This document shows, piece by piece, positions 9,094 through 17,243 of a DNA stretch of 64,000 nt. The translations under genes were made by a program, and so were the position numbers. This DNA is from Catellatospora tritici (GTDB lineage Bacteria > Actinomycetota > Actinomycetes > Mycobacteriales > Micromonosporaceae). Within the stretch, counting starts at the first letter, position 1. Every line of letters begins with the position of its first letter. The DNA lies in the NCBI RefSeq assembly GCF_019083965.1, contig NZ_JAHRCY010000009.1, positions 305,242-369,241 of the forward strand, read 5' to 3'. A model generated the notes under the pieces. It had not been told where the DNA came from. It did not search any database and saw only the letters and a list, made by a program, of their open reading frames with translations.

Positions 9094-9948
9094 TCAGTCG
9101 GCCTTGGCCGCGGTGATGGCGTTGCCGTCGCCGAGTTTGCCGCCGTTGACGGTGAAGGTCCAGTTGCCCGAGCCCAGCGGCAGGCCGGTCACCTCGACCG
9201 TCCAGGTGCTACCGGACTGGGTGGCGTTGACCTGGGTGCCGGTCGGCGGGGTCTGGCCCAGGAACGAGTTCGCGATGGAGGAGTTGGCGTAGCGGGTCAT
9301 CCGCTGCTTGTTGCGGTCCTGCCAGGCCGCCATGAAGTCGGAGACATACTGGTTGGCGGTGGTGGCGTACTGGGTGCGGTTGATGAACACGTCGGTGGTG
9401 GCGGTCGGGTGGCCGAGCTGCGTGTTCATCATTGTCAGCCGTGCGTCGTCGCCGTGGGCGTTGCGGTAGTCGCAGGCGGTCTGGCCGTCGCCGGCCGCTT
9501 CGCACTTGAGGTTGGTCCACTGGCTGTTGGGCTTGCCGTGACCCATGAACTGCGCGACGGCCGCCTGGTTGGCGTAGAGGTCCAGTCTCGACTTGCTGCC
9601 GGTGGCCCAGGCGGCCAGGGTCGCCAGGCCGTAGTCCTTGGCCGACGACGGGAACGACGGCGGCTTCTCGCCGCTGCCGCCACCGGTCGACGACGACTGC
9701 GGCGCCGCGCTGGCCGATGCCTGCGCGCTCGGGTCGGTGCTCGCGCTGGGCCCGGCGGTCAGTTCCGTGCTCGCGGTCGCGCTGGTCCGCGGTTCGTCCT
9801 TCTTCCCGCAGGCGGCCGTGCCGAGCAGGGCGAATGTGAGCACCCCGGCCAGCGCCAGCACGGCTCGGGTCGATGCCTGGGCGGACTTGTCATGGGTACG
9901 CGTCCGGGCGGCGCCGGGGGCCGCGTGGCGCAGCGAGGAGGGGTTCAT
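9094..9948 (-). CDS. Putative lipoprotein, unknown function
   Basis: 284 residues from ATG 9948. A hydrophobic stretch ends in the lipobox LLGTAAC (Cys about 47), preceded by an unusually long N-region of some 28 residues with many arginines. After the cysteine comes a Ser/Thr/Ala-rich spacer (about 50-90) and a globular part of about 190 residues containing two similar stretches, each beginning near a run of hydrophobic and aromatic residues (DLYANQAAVAQFMG and MTRYANSSIANSFLG), which suggests an internal duplication. The ending (WTVEVTGLPLGSGNWTFTVNGG) looks like a beta-rich fold. I do not recognise the family. A longer in-frame opening to 10212 is rejected because it has no start signal. 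Confidence 0.72.
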   Translation of the reverse strand: MNPSSLRHAAPGAARTRTHDKSAQASTRAVLALAGVLTFALLGTAACGKKDEPRTSATASTELTAGPSASTDPSAQASASAAPQSSSTGGGSGEKPPSFPSSAKDYGLATLAAWATGSKSRLDLYANQAAVAQFMGHGKPNSQWTNLKCEAAGDGQTACDYRNAHGDDARLTMMNTQLGHPTATTDVFINRTQYATTANQYVSDFMAAWQDRNKQRMTRYANSSIANSFLGQTPPTGTQVNATQSGSTWTVEVTGLPLGSGNWTFTVNGGKLGDGNAITAAKAD

Positions 9949-10080
9949 GGCCGTCACGGTAGGTTGATCGACTGACTCCGCCAAGATCAAGTCGTAGATC
10001 CGACCCAGAACGCCGGGTGGCGGCCGGGTCGGCGCAGCGGACCCGGCGACCGAATCGATCGTCTGATCGAGTACACCCGT

Positions 10081-10108
10081 TTGACGGCGGTACGTCTCCG
10101 GGTACATC
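10081..10108 (+). promoter_or_regulatory. Promoter candidate for the proline-rich peptide
   Basis: TTGACG (10081-10086) and TACATC (10103-10108) separated by 16 nt, about 30 bp before the start codon of the small gene at 10137. Confidence 0.4.
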
Positions 10109-10136
10109 GCAGGCATAGACCTGTTGGAGGCAGAAG

Positions 10137-10286
10137 ATGACGCCCACCGATCCGCTTGATCCCGTACAGCCGCCGGTGCCGATGCCGGAACCGCCGCAGC
10201 CGCCGGTCCCACCGGTTCCCGGGCCGCCGCAGCCGCCCACGCCTACGCCCTCACCGATCCCGCCGGTGCCGCCGCCGCCCATGTGA
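10137..10286 (+). CDS. Small proline-rich peptide (49 aa)
   Basis: A 49-residue reading frame too short for most gene callers. ATG 10137 is preceded at six bases by a strong GGAGG (10126-10130), and a promoter-like sequence lies upstream. Almost every second or third residue is proline: MTPTDPLDPVQPPVP, then repeats of the PQPPVPP / PTPTP type, ending PPPPM. There is no signal peptide, cysteine or membrane segment. Such sequences are extended, polyproline-II-like and may bind other proteins; no function can be assigned. It is divergent from the lipoprotein gene and ends 12 bp before the stop of the convergent methyltransferase-like gene. Confidence 0.55.
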   Translation: MTPTDPLDPVQPPVPMPEPPQPPVPPVPGPPQPPTPTPSPIPPVPPPPM

Positions 10287-10298
10287 CCGGCGGCCGGT

Positions 10299-10952
10299 TC
10301 AGCGCGGACGAGCCAGATAGACGATGTCGGGCTCGCCGCGCGGGACGGGTATACGCAGGATCCGGACCGGGCCGATCGCCGCGGCGAGCCGCCGCGCGTA
10401 GGCGGGCGACTCGTTCGCGCTCCACACCGCGAGGACGCCGGCCGGGGTGAGGTGTTCGCGCAGCAGTTCGAGGCCGTCGTGCTGGTAGAGGGCGGCGTTG
10501 GTGTCGAAGACGGTCCAGTCGGGGCCGTTGTCGATGTCGAGGCAGATGGAGTCGAAGGTCTCGTCGGTGGTGCGCAGCCATGCGGTCAGGTCGGCGGTGA
10601 CCACCCGTACCCGTGGGTCGTCCATGGCCCCGGCGCTGAACCGGGCGAGCGGCCCGCGGTGCCAGCCGACCAGCGTTGGTTCGATCTCGGCGACGGTGAT
10701 GTGGGCGGGCTTGGCCGAGGCGGCCGCCTCGGCCAGCGAGAAGCCGACGCCGAGCCCGCCGATGAGCAAACGGGCGCCGTCGGGGGCGGTGTCCAGCGCG
10801 GCCCGCACCAGCAGGCGTTCGGACTGCCCGGCCCGGGTGTCCATGAGGAACACGCCGTTGCTGATCACCTCGTAGTGCCCGGCGCATTCCCGGAGCACCA
10901 GCTCTCCGCGCGGGGTGACGGCCCGGTCGACGGTGGTGGTAGCAGTCTCCAT
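10299..10952 (-). CDS. Spermidine synthase-like / class I methyltransferase-fold protein
   Basis: 217 residues. LLIGGLGVGFSLAEA is the glycine-rich nucleotide-binding loop of the spermidine synthase/SAM-binding fold; VAEIEP is the acidic residue after strand 2 and CLDIDNGPDW matches the active-site region where spermidine synthases have an aspartate. The protein is shorter than true spermidine synthases and lacks the usual N-terminal beta domain, so a polyamine substrate is not proven. ATG 10952 is favoured because a -10-like TAGCTT lies seven bases upstream (leaderless start); an in-frame ATG at 10994 has no signal. Confidence 0.72.
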   Translation of the reverse strand: METATTTVDRAVTPRGELVLRECAGHYEVISNGVFLMDTRAGQSERLLVRAALDTAPDGARLLIGGLGVGFSLAEAAASAKPAHITVAEIEPTLVGWHRGPLARFSAGAMDDPRVRVVTADLTAWLRTTDETFDSICLDIDNGPDWTVFDTNAALYQHDGLELLREHLTPAGVLAVWSANESPAYARRLAAAIGPVRILRIPVPRGEPDIVYLARPR

Positions 10953-11000
10953 GCTCAGGAAGCTACCCGTGGTGCCCCGATATGTCGCGTTCATTGCGGG

Positions 11001-11033
11001 CCGGGCACGCCCGTCAGGTGCGGGCGTGCCCGG
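11001..11033 (-). terminator. 13-bp perfect hairpin after DUF187 glycosidase
   Basis: Arms CCGGGCACGCCCG (11001-11013) and its exact complement (11021-11033), loop of 7, just beyond the stop codon of the minus-strand glycosidase. Confidence 0.7.
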
Positions 11034-11041
11034 GTGCAGGA

Positions 11042-12667
11042 TCAGGGCACCAGTCGCGGCGGGCTGGCCGGGCTCTCGTTCCAGAGCCGGTCGACCGAGG
11101 TGACGTAGTACGTGTAACGCTGTCCGGCGACCGCGGTGGTGTCGGTGAACGACGTGCCGCGGGTGGTGGTGATCAGATGGGTGGCGTCGGCCAGGTCACA
11201 GGCGCCCAGGCGCGGCTGGAACCCGTCGAAGCGGTAGACGGCGTACGAGGCGGCCTGGCCGAATGGGCCGAGGCCGTCGGCGATCGGCCGCCAGGCCAGG
11301 TCGATGCCGTCGGACTGACGCGTGGCCGAGGTGACGACCGGGAACATCAGCGGCTTGGCGGGCAGCTGCGCCATCGTGGGTACGAGCGCGGGCTTGCTGT
11401 ACTGCTCAGCGGCGACGATGTCGGTGGCGCCGAGTCGGTTGGCCTTGACGTCCTTGGCGGAGAAGTGGACGTTGCCCGCGACGTTGTAGTCCCGGTTGAA
11501 CGTGATGTGCTTGCTCATCTCGTTCGGGTCGAACCACGCGGCGGGCTGTCCGGCCAGGTTGATCTTGTAGTCGGCCTGGCCGACGTAGAGCTGGGTGTTC
11601 GTGCCGGACACCACGTCGGACCACCACGGCACCAGCTTGGCGTAGTCGGCCACGGCGAAGCCGATGCTCCAGTAGACCTGCGGCACGATGTAGTCCAGCC
11701 AGCCCTCCTTGACCCACTTGCGGGTGTCGGCGAAGTTGGCGTCGTAGGACTGGGTGCCGTTGGTCTCCGAGCCCAGCGGGTCGGCGGCCTTGTTGCGCCA
11801 GATGCCGAACGGGCTGACGCCGAACTTCACCCACGGCTTGCTGGCCTTGATCCGGCCACTGAGCTCTTGGATGAGCAGGTCGATGTTGTGGCGGCGCCAG
11901 TCGGCCTTGGTCGCGAAGTCCGCGCCGTACTCGGCGAAGGTGGCCTGGTCGGGGAAGTCCTGACCGGCGGCCGGGTAGGGGTAGAAGTAGTCGTCGAAGT
12001 GGACGCCGTCGATGTCGTACTTGTCGACCGCGTCCATGATGGCGTCCTGCACGAACGCGCGTACCGCCGGAATGCCCGGGTTGTAGTAGAGGCGGCTGCC
12101 CGCCGCGTTGACCGGGTAGGCCAGCGCCCACTCGGGGTGCTGGCGCACCGGGTGGTTGGGCGCGAGCAGGTTCGGGTCGGCGCCGGCGCCCTGCGGCATC
12201 GACACCCGGTACGGGTTGAACCAGGCGTGGAACTCCAGGTTGCGCGCGTGCGCCTCGGACACCAGGAACGCCAGCGGGTCCCAGCCGGGGCCGTTGCCGT
12301 CCCGGGCACCGGTCAGCCACTCCGACCACGGCTCGTACGGCGAGGGCCAGAACGCGTCGGCGGTCGGGCGGACCTGCACGACGACCGCGTTGTGGTTGAG
12401 CCGCTGCGCCAGGTCCAGCCAGCCCCGGTACTCGGCCTTGAGCGCCTCCTCGGCCCGGCCCGGCCCGCCCGGCCAGTCGATGTTGACGACGCTGGCGATC
12501 CACATCGCCCGGAACTGGCGCTTGGGCAGCGCCGGGTTGAGCACGCAGTCTGCGGTGTCCTGGGCAGACAGGCTTCCGGCGACCGGGTCGGCCTGCGCGC
12601 CTCCAGGCAGCAGCAGCGCCCCGAGCAGCGCCGTGGTCACCGCGGCAGCGGTGATTCTCCTCCGCAT
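11042..12667 (-). CDS. Secreted glycosyl hydrolase-like protein (DUF187/GHL10, YngK-type)
   Basis: 541 residues. ATG 12667 has GGAGG seven bases upstream. A Sec signal peptide ends near residue 26 (GGAQA). Residues about 45-400 match the DUF187/GHL10 TIM-barrel family: FRAMWIASVVNIDWP at the N-terminus, NAVVVQVRPTADAFWPS, FHAWFNPYR, DGVHFDDYFYPYP and YIVPQVYW. Members are secreted or lipid-anchored proteins thought to act on bacterial or plant polysaccharides; substrates are mostly unproven. The last 95 or so residues, ending YTYYVTSVDRLWNESPASPP, look like a fibronectin-III domain. It is transcribed alone and followed by a strong hairpin. Confidence 0.85.
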   Translation of the reverse strand: MRRRITAAAVTTALLGALLLPGGAQADPVAGSLSAQDTADCVLNPALPKRQFRAMWIASVVNIDWPGGPGRAEEALKAEYRGWLDLAQRLNHNAVVVQVRPTADAFWPSPYEPWSEWLTGARDGNGPGWDPLAFLVSEAHARNLEFHAWFNPYRVSMPQGAGADPNLLAPNHPVRQHPEWALAYPVNAAGSRLYYNPGIPAVRAFVQDAIMDAVDKYDIDGVHFDDYFYPYPAAGQDFPDQATFAEYGADFATKADWRRHNIDLLIQELSGRIKASKPWVKFGVSPFGIWRNKAADPLGSETNGTQSYDANFADTRKWVKEGWLDYIVPQVYWSIGFAVADYAKLVPWWSDVVSGTNTQLYVGQADYKINLAGQPAAWFDPNEMSKHITFNRDYNVAGNVHFSAKDVKANRLGATDIVAAEQYSKPALVPTMAQLPAKPLMFPVVTSATRQSDGIDLAWRPIADGLGPFGQAASYAVYRFDGFQPRLGACDLADATHLITTTRGTSFTDTTAVAGQRYTYYVTSVDRLWNESPASPPRLVP

Positions 12668-12986
12668 GAGATTTCCTCCACATAAACGGATCAGTGCAAA
12701 GGAAAATTTCACTACTTCACCAAGAACGCAAGTCTTTCGATCAACTCTCTCCGGATCGGACCGTCCACGCGGGCCGCGAAGCATCCGGCATCGGCGCATT
12801 CCCGACACCCGGTGGCGCTGGCGACCGCGCCCGGCGGTGGGATCCTGGTCCCGTGCGGAGCGAGTCGATCGAGCCGGTGATCCGACTGCTCGGACCCTGC
12901 GAGGTGACCGGGCCGTCCGGGGTGGCCGGTCTCGCCGCCACTCAACAGGGCGCGGTAAGAGCTGCGTCGCGGCTCAGCGGCGGCCC
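12668..12986. other. Intergenic region with regulator-gene remnant
   Basis: 319 bp between the glycosidase start and the MOSC stop. The right-hand part carries the SARP-like remnant listed separately. The left part, AT-richer near 12690-12730, probably holds the glycosidase promoter; no clear consensus was seen. Confidence 0.5.
12853..12975 (+). pseudogene. Truncated N-terminus of a SARP/BTAD-type regulator
   Basis: From GTG 12853 the frame reads VRSESIEPVIRLLGPCEVTG followed by PSGVAGLAATQQGAV. This is the pattern that opens SARP/AfsR-type regulators (LLGPxEV, a short loop, then a QRALLA-like helix). After about 35 residues similarity ends and the frame runs into the antisense of the MOSC gene, so the winged-helix and BTAD domains are missing. 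I infer a decayed gene cut off at the MOSC boundary; similarity is short, so chance remains possible. Confidence 0.45.
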
Positions 12987-13793
12987 CTACCGCGCGGTCA
13001 GCCGCTGCCCGACGGCCAGCGGCCCCGGGGCCAGGACCTCGGCGTACACGCCGAAGCAGGCGGCTCGGCCGAGCCCCGGCAGCTCCTTGCGGTGATGGCG
13101 GGCGAGGGCGCCCAGCAGCGCCCGGTCGGTGGGGCGCCCGGCGGCGTCGAGCGCGGGCGCGATGCAGCGCGGCGTCGGCAGCTGCACCCGCAGCACCACC
13201 GCACCGGCCCGCAGTTCGGCGCCGGGCTCGGGGTCGGCGGGCGCGTCGACGACGAGGTTGGGCCGAAACGGCCACGGGTCCACGCCGTCGCGGCCGATCT
13301 CGGCGGCCAGCGCGGCCAGCGCGCCGGTGGTGACCAGGTGGACCGCGCCGAAGTCGACGAACCGGCCGTCGCGGGCGGTGTAGGCCGCGTCCGTCTCCTG
13401 TCCGGGCCCGGCGGCCAGCCAGTCGGGCACCATGCCCGGGTCGTCGGGCAGCAGGCGGTGCAGCCGCGCGCCGGCGGGCGCCTCCCGGCTCAGCCGCACC
13501 GGGCGGCCCAGCCACTCGCTCAGCGCCCGGTCGGCCTCCGCTGTCCCGGCCAGATGGTCCCGCCCCGCCACGCGGACGACGGTGTCGCCATCGGACGGTA
13601 TGGACGCCCCGACCGCGCACATGCCCGTCCAGCGGTGCGGATGCTTGAGGCTGACCACCGACCCGTCGGTCTGGTCCAGACACGCCCACCGGCGGTCGCC
13701 GCGCAGGCCGCCGGGTTCGACGGCGACCTGGTCCACGGCCTGGCCGAGGGCGCTCTTCACCGGATAACGGCGGATCGCGATGATCGGGCCCAC
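12987..13793 (-). CDS. MOSC-domain protein (molybdenum cofactor sulfurase C-terminal type)
   Basis: 268 residues from GTG 13793, two bases after the stop of the multicopper oxidase, so translation is probably coupled. The N-terminal beta-barrel half begins GPIIAIRRYPVKSALG, the YPVKS signature of MOSC_N proteins, followed by GDRRWACLD. The MOSC half contains RFVDFGAVHLVTTGAL and FRPNLVVDAP. PTPRC, in LQLPTPRCIAP-like context, supplies the conserved cysteine expected to carry sulfur. MOSC proteins bind the molybdenum cofactor or deliver sulfur to it. The link with a copper oxidase is unusual; no molybdoenzyme gene is in the window. The 3' end abuts the SARP remnant. Confidence 0.85.
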   Translation of the reverse strand: MGPIIAIRRYPVKSALGQAVDQVAVEPGGLRGDRRWACLDQTDGSVVSLKHPHRWTGMCAVGASIPSDGDTVVRVAGRDHLAGTAEADRALSEWLGRPVRLSREAPAGARLHRLLPDDPGMVPDWLAAGPGQETDAAYTARDGRFVDFGAVHLVTTGALAALAAEIGRDGVDPWPFRPNLVVDAPADPEPGAELRAGAVVLRVQLPTPRCIAPALDAAGRPTDRALLGALARHHRKELPGLGRAACFGVYAEVLAPGPLAVGQRLTAR

Positions 13794-13795
13794 GG

Positions 13796-15286
13796 CTAGT
13801 GCCCCGCCTGCGTGTTCATGTCGGCCCCCGGATCCGTGACGGCGTACTGGCCCATCATGCCGGAGTCCTCGTGATACAGCAGGTGGCAGTGGAACATGTA
13901 CAGCCCCGGTCCGGGATGCCGGGGGAACGACATGATCAGCTCGACGGGTTCGTCCGGCGGCAGGTAGACCGTGTCCTTCCAGCCGCTCAGCTGCGGTGGC
14001 GGCGGCGCGCCGGACACGGTCAGCACCTGGAACTGCACCCCGTGCACGTGGAAGTTGTGCGGGATGCCGTCGTCGTTGACGACGCGCCAGATCTCGGTGC
14101 TGCCCGCGACCGGGGCGGCGTCGACACGGCCCATGTCCATCGGCTGCCCGTTGATCGCGTCGTTGTTCAGGCTGAACTCCCGCACGCGGACCGCCTGCGC
14201 CCGGGTCGCCCGCGGCAGCGGCGCGAGCGTACGCGGCGGCTCCGGGCTGGGCCGCAGGATCGCCGCGGCCCGCAGCTGCAGGATGTCGAGGGTGTCGTCG
14301 CCGCCGACGAACCGGTCGCCCAGGCGCCCCGTGCCCAGCGGGTGCGGGTAGCTGCGCAGCACCGTGGTCTGGCCGGGGTCGACGCCGACCACGAGCTCGG
14401 CCCGCTCCCCCGGCGACAGCATGATCCGCCGCAGGTCGGCTGGGGCGTCGAGCAGCCCGCCGTCGGTGCCGACGAGCGCGAACCGGCGCCCGTCGGTGAA
14501 CCCGAAGTCGTAGGTGCGCGCGTTGGAGGCGTTGAGCAGCCGCAGCCGCACCCGCCGGGTGACCACCGGCAGGTACGGCCCGGTCACGCCGTTGACCACC
14601 ACGGTGTCGCCGAGCAGTCCGATCCCGGCCAGCGGCGCGCTGGTGTCGTCGAGCCGCCCGTCGTCGGTGAAGCGTTTGTCCTGCACGATGACCGGGAGGT
14701 CGTCCACGCCGTACTCGTGCGGCAGTTGCGGGATGGTGGTGGCCGGGTCGTCGACGATGAGCAGCCCGGCCAGCCCGTGGTAGACCTGCCGCGCCGTGGC
14801 GCCGTGCGGGTGCGGGTGGTACCAGAGGGTCGCGGCGGGCTGGTCGACCCGCCACGACGCCGACCAGGACCGCCCCGGCGGGATGAGCTGGTGCGGACCC
14901 CCGTCGGCGGCGGCTGGCACGCGCATGCCGTGCCAGTGCACACTGGTCGCTTCGGGCAGGTCGTCGCGCACGTGCACGACGACCTGCTCGCCCCGGGTCA
15001 TCCGCAGGGTCGGGCCGAGGTAGGTGCCGTCGTAGCCCTCGGTGCGCACCGGGCCGCTGCCGAAGTCGTGCTCGCCGGTCTGCGCGCGCAGGTCGAACAC
15101 GCGCCGTCCACGGCTGTCGCGGTGCGACGGAGCCAGTGGCGGGACGGGCAGCCGCCGGGCGAAGTCGACCCGCTGCGCCGTCGAGATCATCGCCGGTGCC
15201 CACACCCAACGGTCGAGGGCCACCGCGGTCGCGGCGAGCAGGGTGAGGGTGATCGCGAGGTACGCGACTGCGCGCCGGGAGGACAT
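13796..15286 (-). CDS. Multicopper oxidase, membrane-anchored or exported
   Basis: 496 residues, three cupredoxin domains. All copper motifs are present: HWHG (about 115), WYHPHPHG (about 155), HNFHVHG (about 411) and HCHLLYHEDSGMM (about 465), the last with the cysteine, histidines and axial methionine of the type 1 site. The first 30 residues (MSSRRAVAYLAITLTLL...) form an export signal or N-terminal anchor with an RR pair but no full Tat consensus. The family couples oxidation of phenols, bilirubin or Cu(I) to reduction of oxygen to water outside the cell; a cuprous-oxidase or laccase role is possible. No copper chaperone or efflux gene is adjacent. ATG 15286 lacks a strong ribosome-binding site. 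Confidence 0.9.
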   Translation of the reverse strand: MSSRRAVAYLAITLTLLAATAVALDRWVWAPAMISTAQRVDFARRLPVPPLAPSHRDSRGRRVFDLRAQTGEHDFGSGPVRTEGYDGTYLGPTLRMTRGEQVVVHVRDDLPEATSVHWHGMRVPAAADGGPHQLIPPGRSWSASWRVDQPAATLWYHPHPHGATARQVYHGLAGLLIVDDPATTIPQLPHEYGVDDLPVIVQDKRFTDDGRLDDTSAPLAGIGLLGDTVVVNGVTGPYLPVVTRRVRLRLLNASNARTYDFGFTDGRRFALVGTDGGLLDAPADLRRIMLSPGERAELVVGVDPGQTTVLRSYPHPLGTGRLGDRFVGGDDTLDILQLRAAAILRPSPEPPRTLAPLPRATRAQAVRVREFSLNNDAINGQPMDMGRVDAAPVAGSTEIWRVVNDDGIPHNFHVHGVQFQVLTVSGAPPPPQLSGWKDTVYLPPDEPVELIMSFPRHPGPGLYMFHCHLLYHEDSGMMGQYAVTDPGADMNTQAGH

Positions 15287-15424
15287 GCCGGGTCTAACGG
15301 CGGCGACCTCAGCCACGGCGCGCCGCGTACGACGGCAGGGGCGGCGCGATCGCACTCGTTTGGGTAGTGTCGGGCCGCCCGCCGCTCCGGGTCGTCCTGT
15401 CTGCCACCCGGAAGGCGTCATGCC

Positions 15425-16339
15425 ATGCCCGACTTCGACGTACTGGTCCTCGGCGGTGTCGGTATCGACACGATCGTTCAGGTGCCGACACTGTCCGTGC
15501 CGCCCGGCGACTTCCTGCCGGTGGCGCCCATCCGCGACTACGTCGCGCACTCGGGCAACGGCGTCGCGCTGGGCCTGCATGCCCTCGGTCTGCGCACCAA
15601 GCTGGCCGACTTCCTCGGCGCCGACCCGTTGGGCGAGCTGGTGCTGCGCCGATACGCCGAGCTCGGCCTGGACTTCGCCCACCTGCCCGCACCCAACGGC
15701 ACCCCACGCGCGGTCAACCTGGTCGACGCCGAGGGGCGCCGCTTCTCGTTCTTCGACGGCCGCCACCCCGCCGACCTGGCCTTGCCGCCGGAGTTCTACC
15801 TGCCGCTGCTCGCCCGCGCCCGGCATGTCCACGTCGCCGCGTCGCACGCGATCGGCGCGTTCGCCGACGCACGGCGCCTGGGCGTGACGACCTCGGCCGA
15901 CATCCACGCCTGGGACGGCGACAACCCGTGGGCACTGCCCTTCCTGGAAGCGGACCTGGTCTTCTTCAGCGGGCAGGCGGCACCGGAGCGCGTCGACGAG
16001 ATCATGCACCGCGTGCTGGACCTGGGCAGCGCCCAGGTCGTCGTGGCGACCGAGGGCGCGGCCGGGTCGCGGGTGCTGACCCGGGTGCGGCCGCAGGTTC
16101 AGCGGTTCCCGGTCGCGACGCCCGAGCGGCCGGTGGTGGACAGCAACGGCGCGGGGGACGCGTTCAGCACGGCGTTCATGAGCCGCTGGCTGGCCGGTGC
16201 CCCGATCGAGGACTGCATGCTGGCCGGAGCGGTGTCCGGGGCGTACGCGTGCGGGGCGGCCGGGACGCACCAGGATCTGATCAGCGCGCAGCGACTGAAC
16301 GCCGCGATCGACCGGGCCGCAGCCGCCGTCTCTGCCTAG
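15425..16339 (+). CDS. PfkB-family carbohydrate kinase
   Basis: 304 residues. The N-terminal GGVGIDTIVQVP and the C-terminal signature DSNGAGDAFSTAF (catalytic aspartate in GAGD) define the ribokinase/PfkB fold. The protein phosphorylates a sugar or nucleoside with ATP; the sugar is not predictable. ATG 15425 follows GGAAGG near 15411. Nine bases after its stop begins the aldo/keto reductase, so the two probably form one operon for a minor sugar or polyol. Confidence 0.88.
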   Translation: MPDFDVLVLGGVGIDTIVQVPTLSVPPGDFLPVAPIRDYVAHSGNGVALGLHALGLRTKLADFLGADPLGELVLRRYAELGLDFAHLPAPNGTPRAVNLVDAEGRRFSFFDGRHPADLALPPEFYLPLLARARHVHVAASHAIGAFADARRLGVTTSADIHAWDGDNPWALPFLEADLVFFSGQAAPERVDEIMHRVLDLGSAQVVVATEGAAGSRVLTRVRPQVQRFPVATPERPVVDSNGAGDAFSTAFMSRWLAGAPIEDCMLAGAVSGAYACGAAGTHQDLISAQRLNAAIDRAAAAVSA

Positions 16340-16348
16340 AGTGGGATC

Positions 16349-17206
16349 ATGACTGCTCCCGGGGGAAGTATCACGCTCGCCGACGACCTGGTGCTGAGCC
16401 GGATGGGCTATGGCGCGATGCAGCTCGCGGGCCCGGGGGTGTGGGGTCCACCGCGCGACCCGGCAGCGGCGGCGGCGGTGCTGCGCGAGGCGGTGGACCG
16501 GGGCATCACCCACATCGACACCAGCGACTACTACGGTCCGTACACGGTCAACGAGTTGATCCGCGAGGTGCTGCACCCGTACCCGCCGCAGTTGCGGATC
16601 GTGACCAAGGTCGGCGCCCGGCGCGGCCCGGACAAGTCGTGGCCGCCCGCCCTGTCCCGCGACGACCTGGTCGGCGCCGTGCACGACAACCTGCGTCACC
16701 TCGACGTGGCGGCCCTGGACGTGGTGAACCTGCGTGTCGGCGGGGCGGAACGGCCGACGCCTGGCTCGATCGCCGAACCGTTCGCCGTGCTGGCCGAGCT
16801 GCGCGAACAGGGCCTGATCCGGCACCTGGGGGTCAGCGGCGTAACGGCGGAGCAGCTGACCGAGGCGCAGTCGATCGCGCCGGTGGTGTGCGTGCAGAAC
16901 CTCTACAACATCGCCCGTCGTGACGACGACCCGCTGGTGGACCGCTGCACGCGCGAGGGGGTCGCGTTCACGCCGTTCTTCCCGCTGGGCGGGTTCAGCC
17001 CGCTGCAGTCGCGGGAGCTCGACGAGATCGCCGCCGGGCTGGGCGCGACCGCGCACCAGGTGGCGCTGGCATGGCTGCTGCGGCGCTCGCCGTCCATGCT
17101 GCTGATCCCGGGCACGTCCTCGGTCGAGCATCTGCGCGAGAACATCGCCGCCGCCGACCTGGTCCTGCCCGCCGACGCGCTCGCCGCCCTCGACACCCTG
17201 GCCTGA
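16349..17206 (+). CDS. Aldo/keto reductase family oxidoreductase
   Basis: 285 residues, (beta/alpha)8 NADPH-dependent oxidoreductase. Visible catalytic residues are Asp and Tyr in HIDTSDYYGP and Lys in IVTKVGA. The fourth tetrad position, normally His in a QLH-type strand, is Asn in DVVNLRVGG; this variant occurs in some family members but should slow carbonyl reduction. The C-terminal nucleotide-binding loop LIPGTSSVEHLREN is present. It follows the PfkB kinase by nine bases and ends at a perfect hairpin. Confidence 0.88.
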   Translation: MTAPGGSITLADDLVLSRMGYGAMQLAGPGVWGPPRDPAAAAAVLREAVDRGITHIDTSDYYGPYTVNELIREVLHPYPPQLRIVTKVGARRGPDKSWPPALSRDDLVGAVHDNLRHLDVAALDVVNLRVGGAERPTPGSIAEPFAVLAELREQGLIRHLGVSGVTAEQLTEAQSIAPVVCVQNLYNIARRDDDPLVDRCTREGVAFTPFFPLGGFSPLQSRELDEIAAGLGATAHQVALAWLLRRSPSMLLIPGTSSVEHLRENIAAADLVLPADALAALDTLA

Positions 17207-17237
17207 CCGGGCCCTCGGCGGCGACCGAGGGCCCGGT
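17206..17237. terminator. 13-bp perfect bidirectional hairpin
   Basis: Arms ACCGGGCCCTCGG (17206-17218) and CCGAGGGCCCGGT (17225-17237) with a 6-nt loop, overlapping the last base of the aldo/keto reductase stop and just beyond the convergent secreted-protein gene. Confidence 0.75.
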
Positions 17238-17243
17238 CGACGC

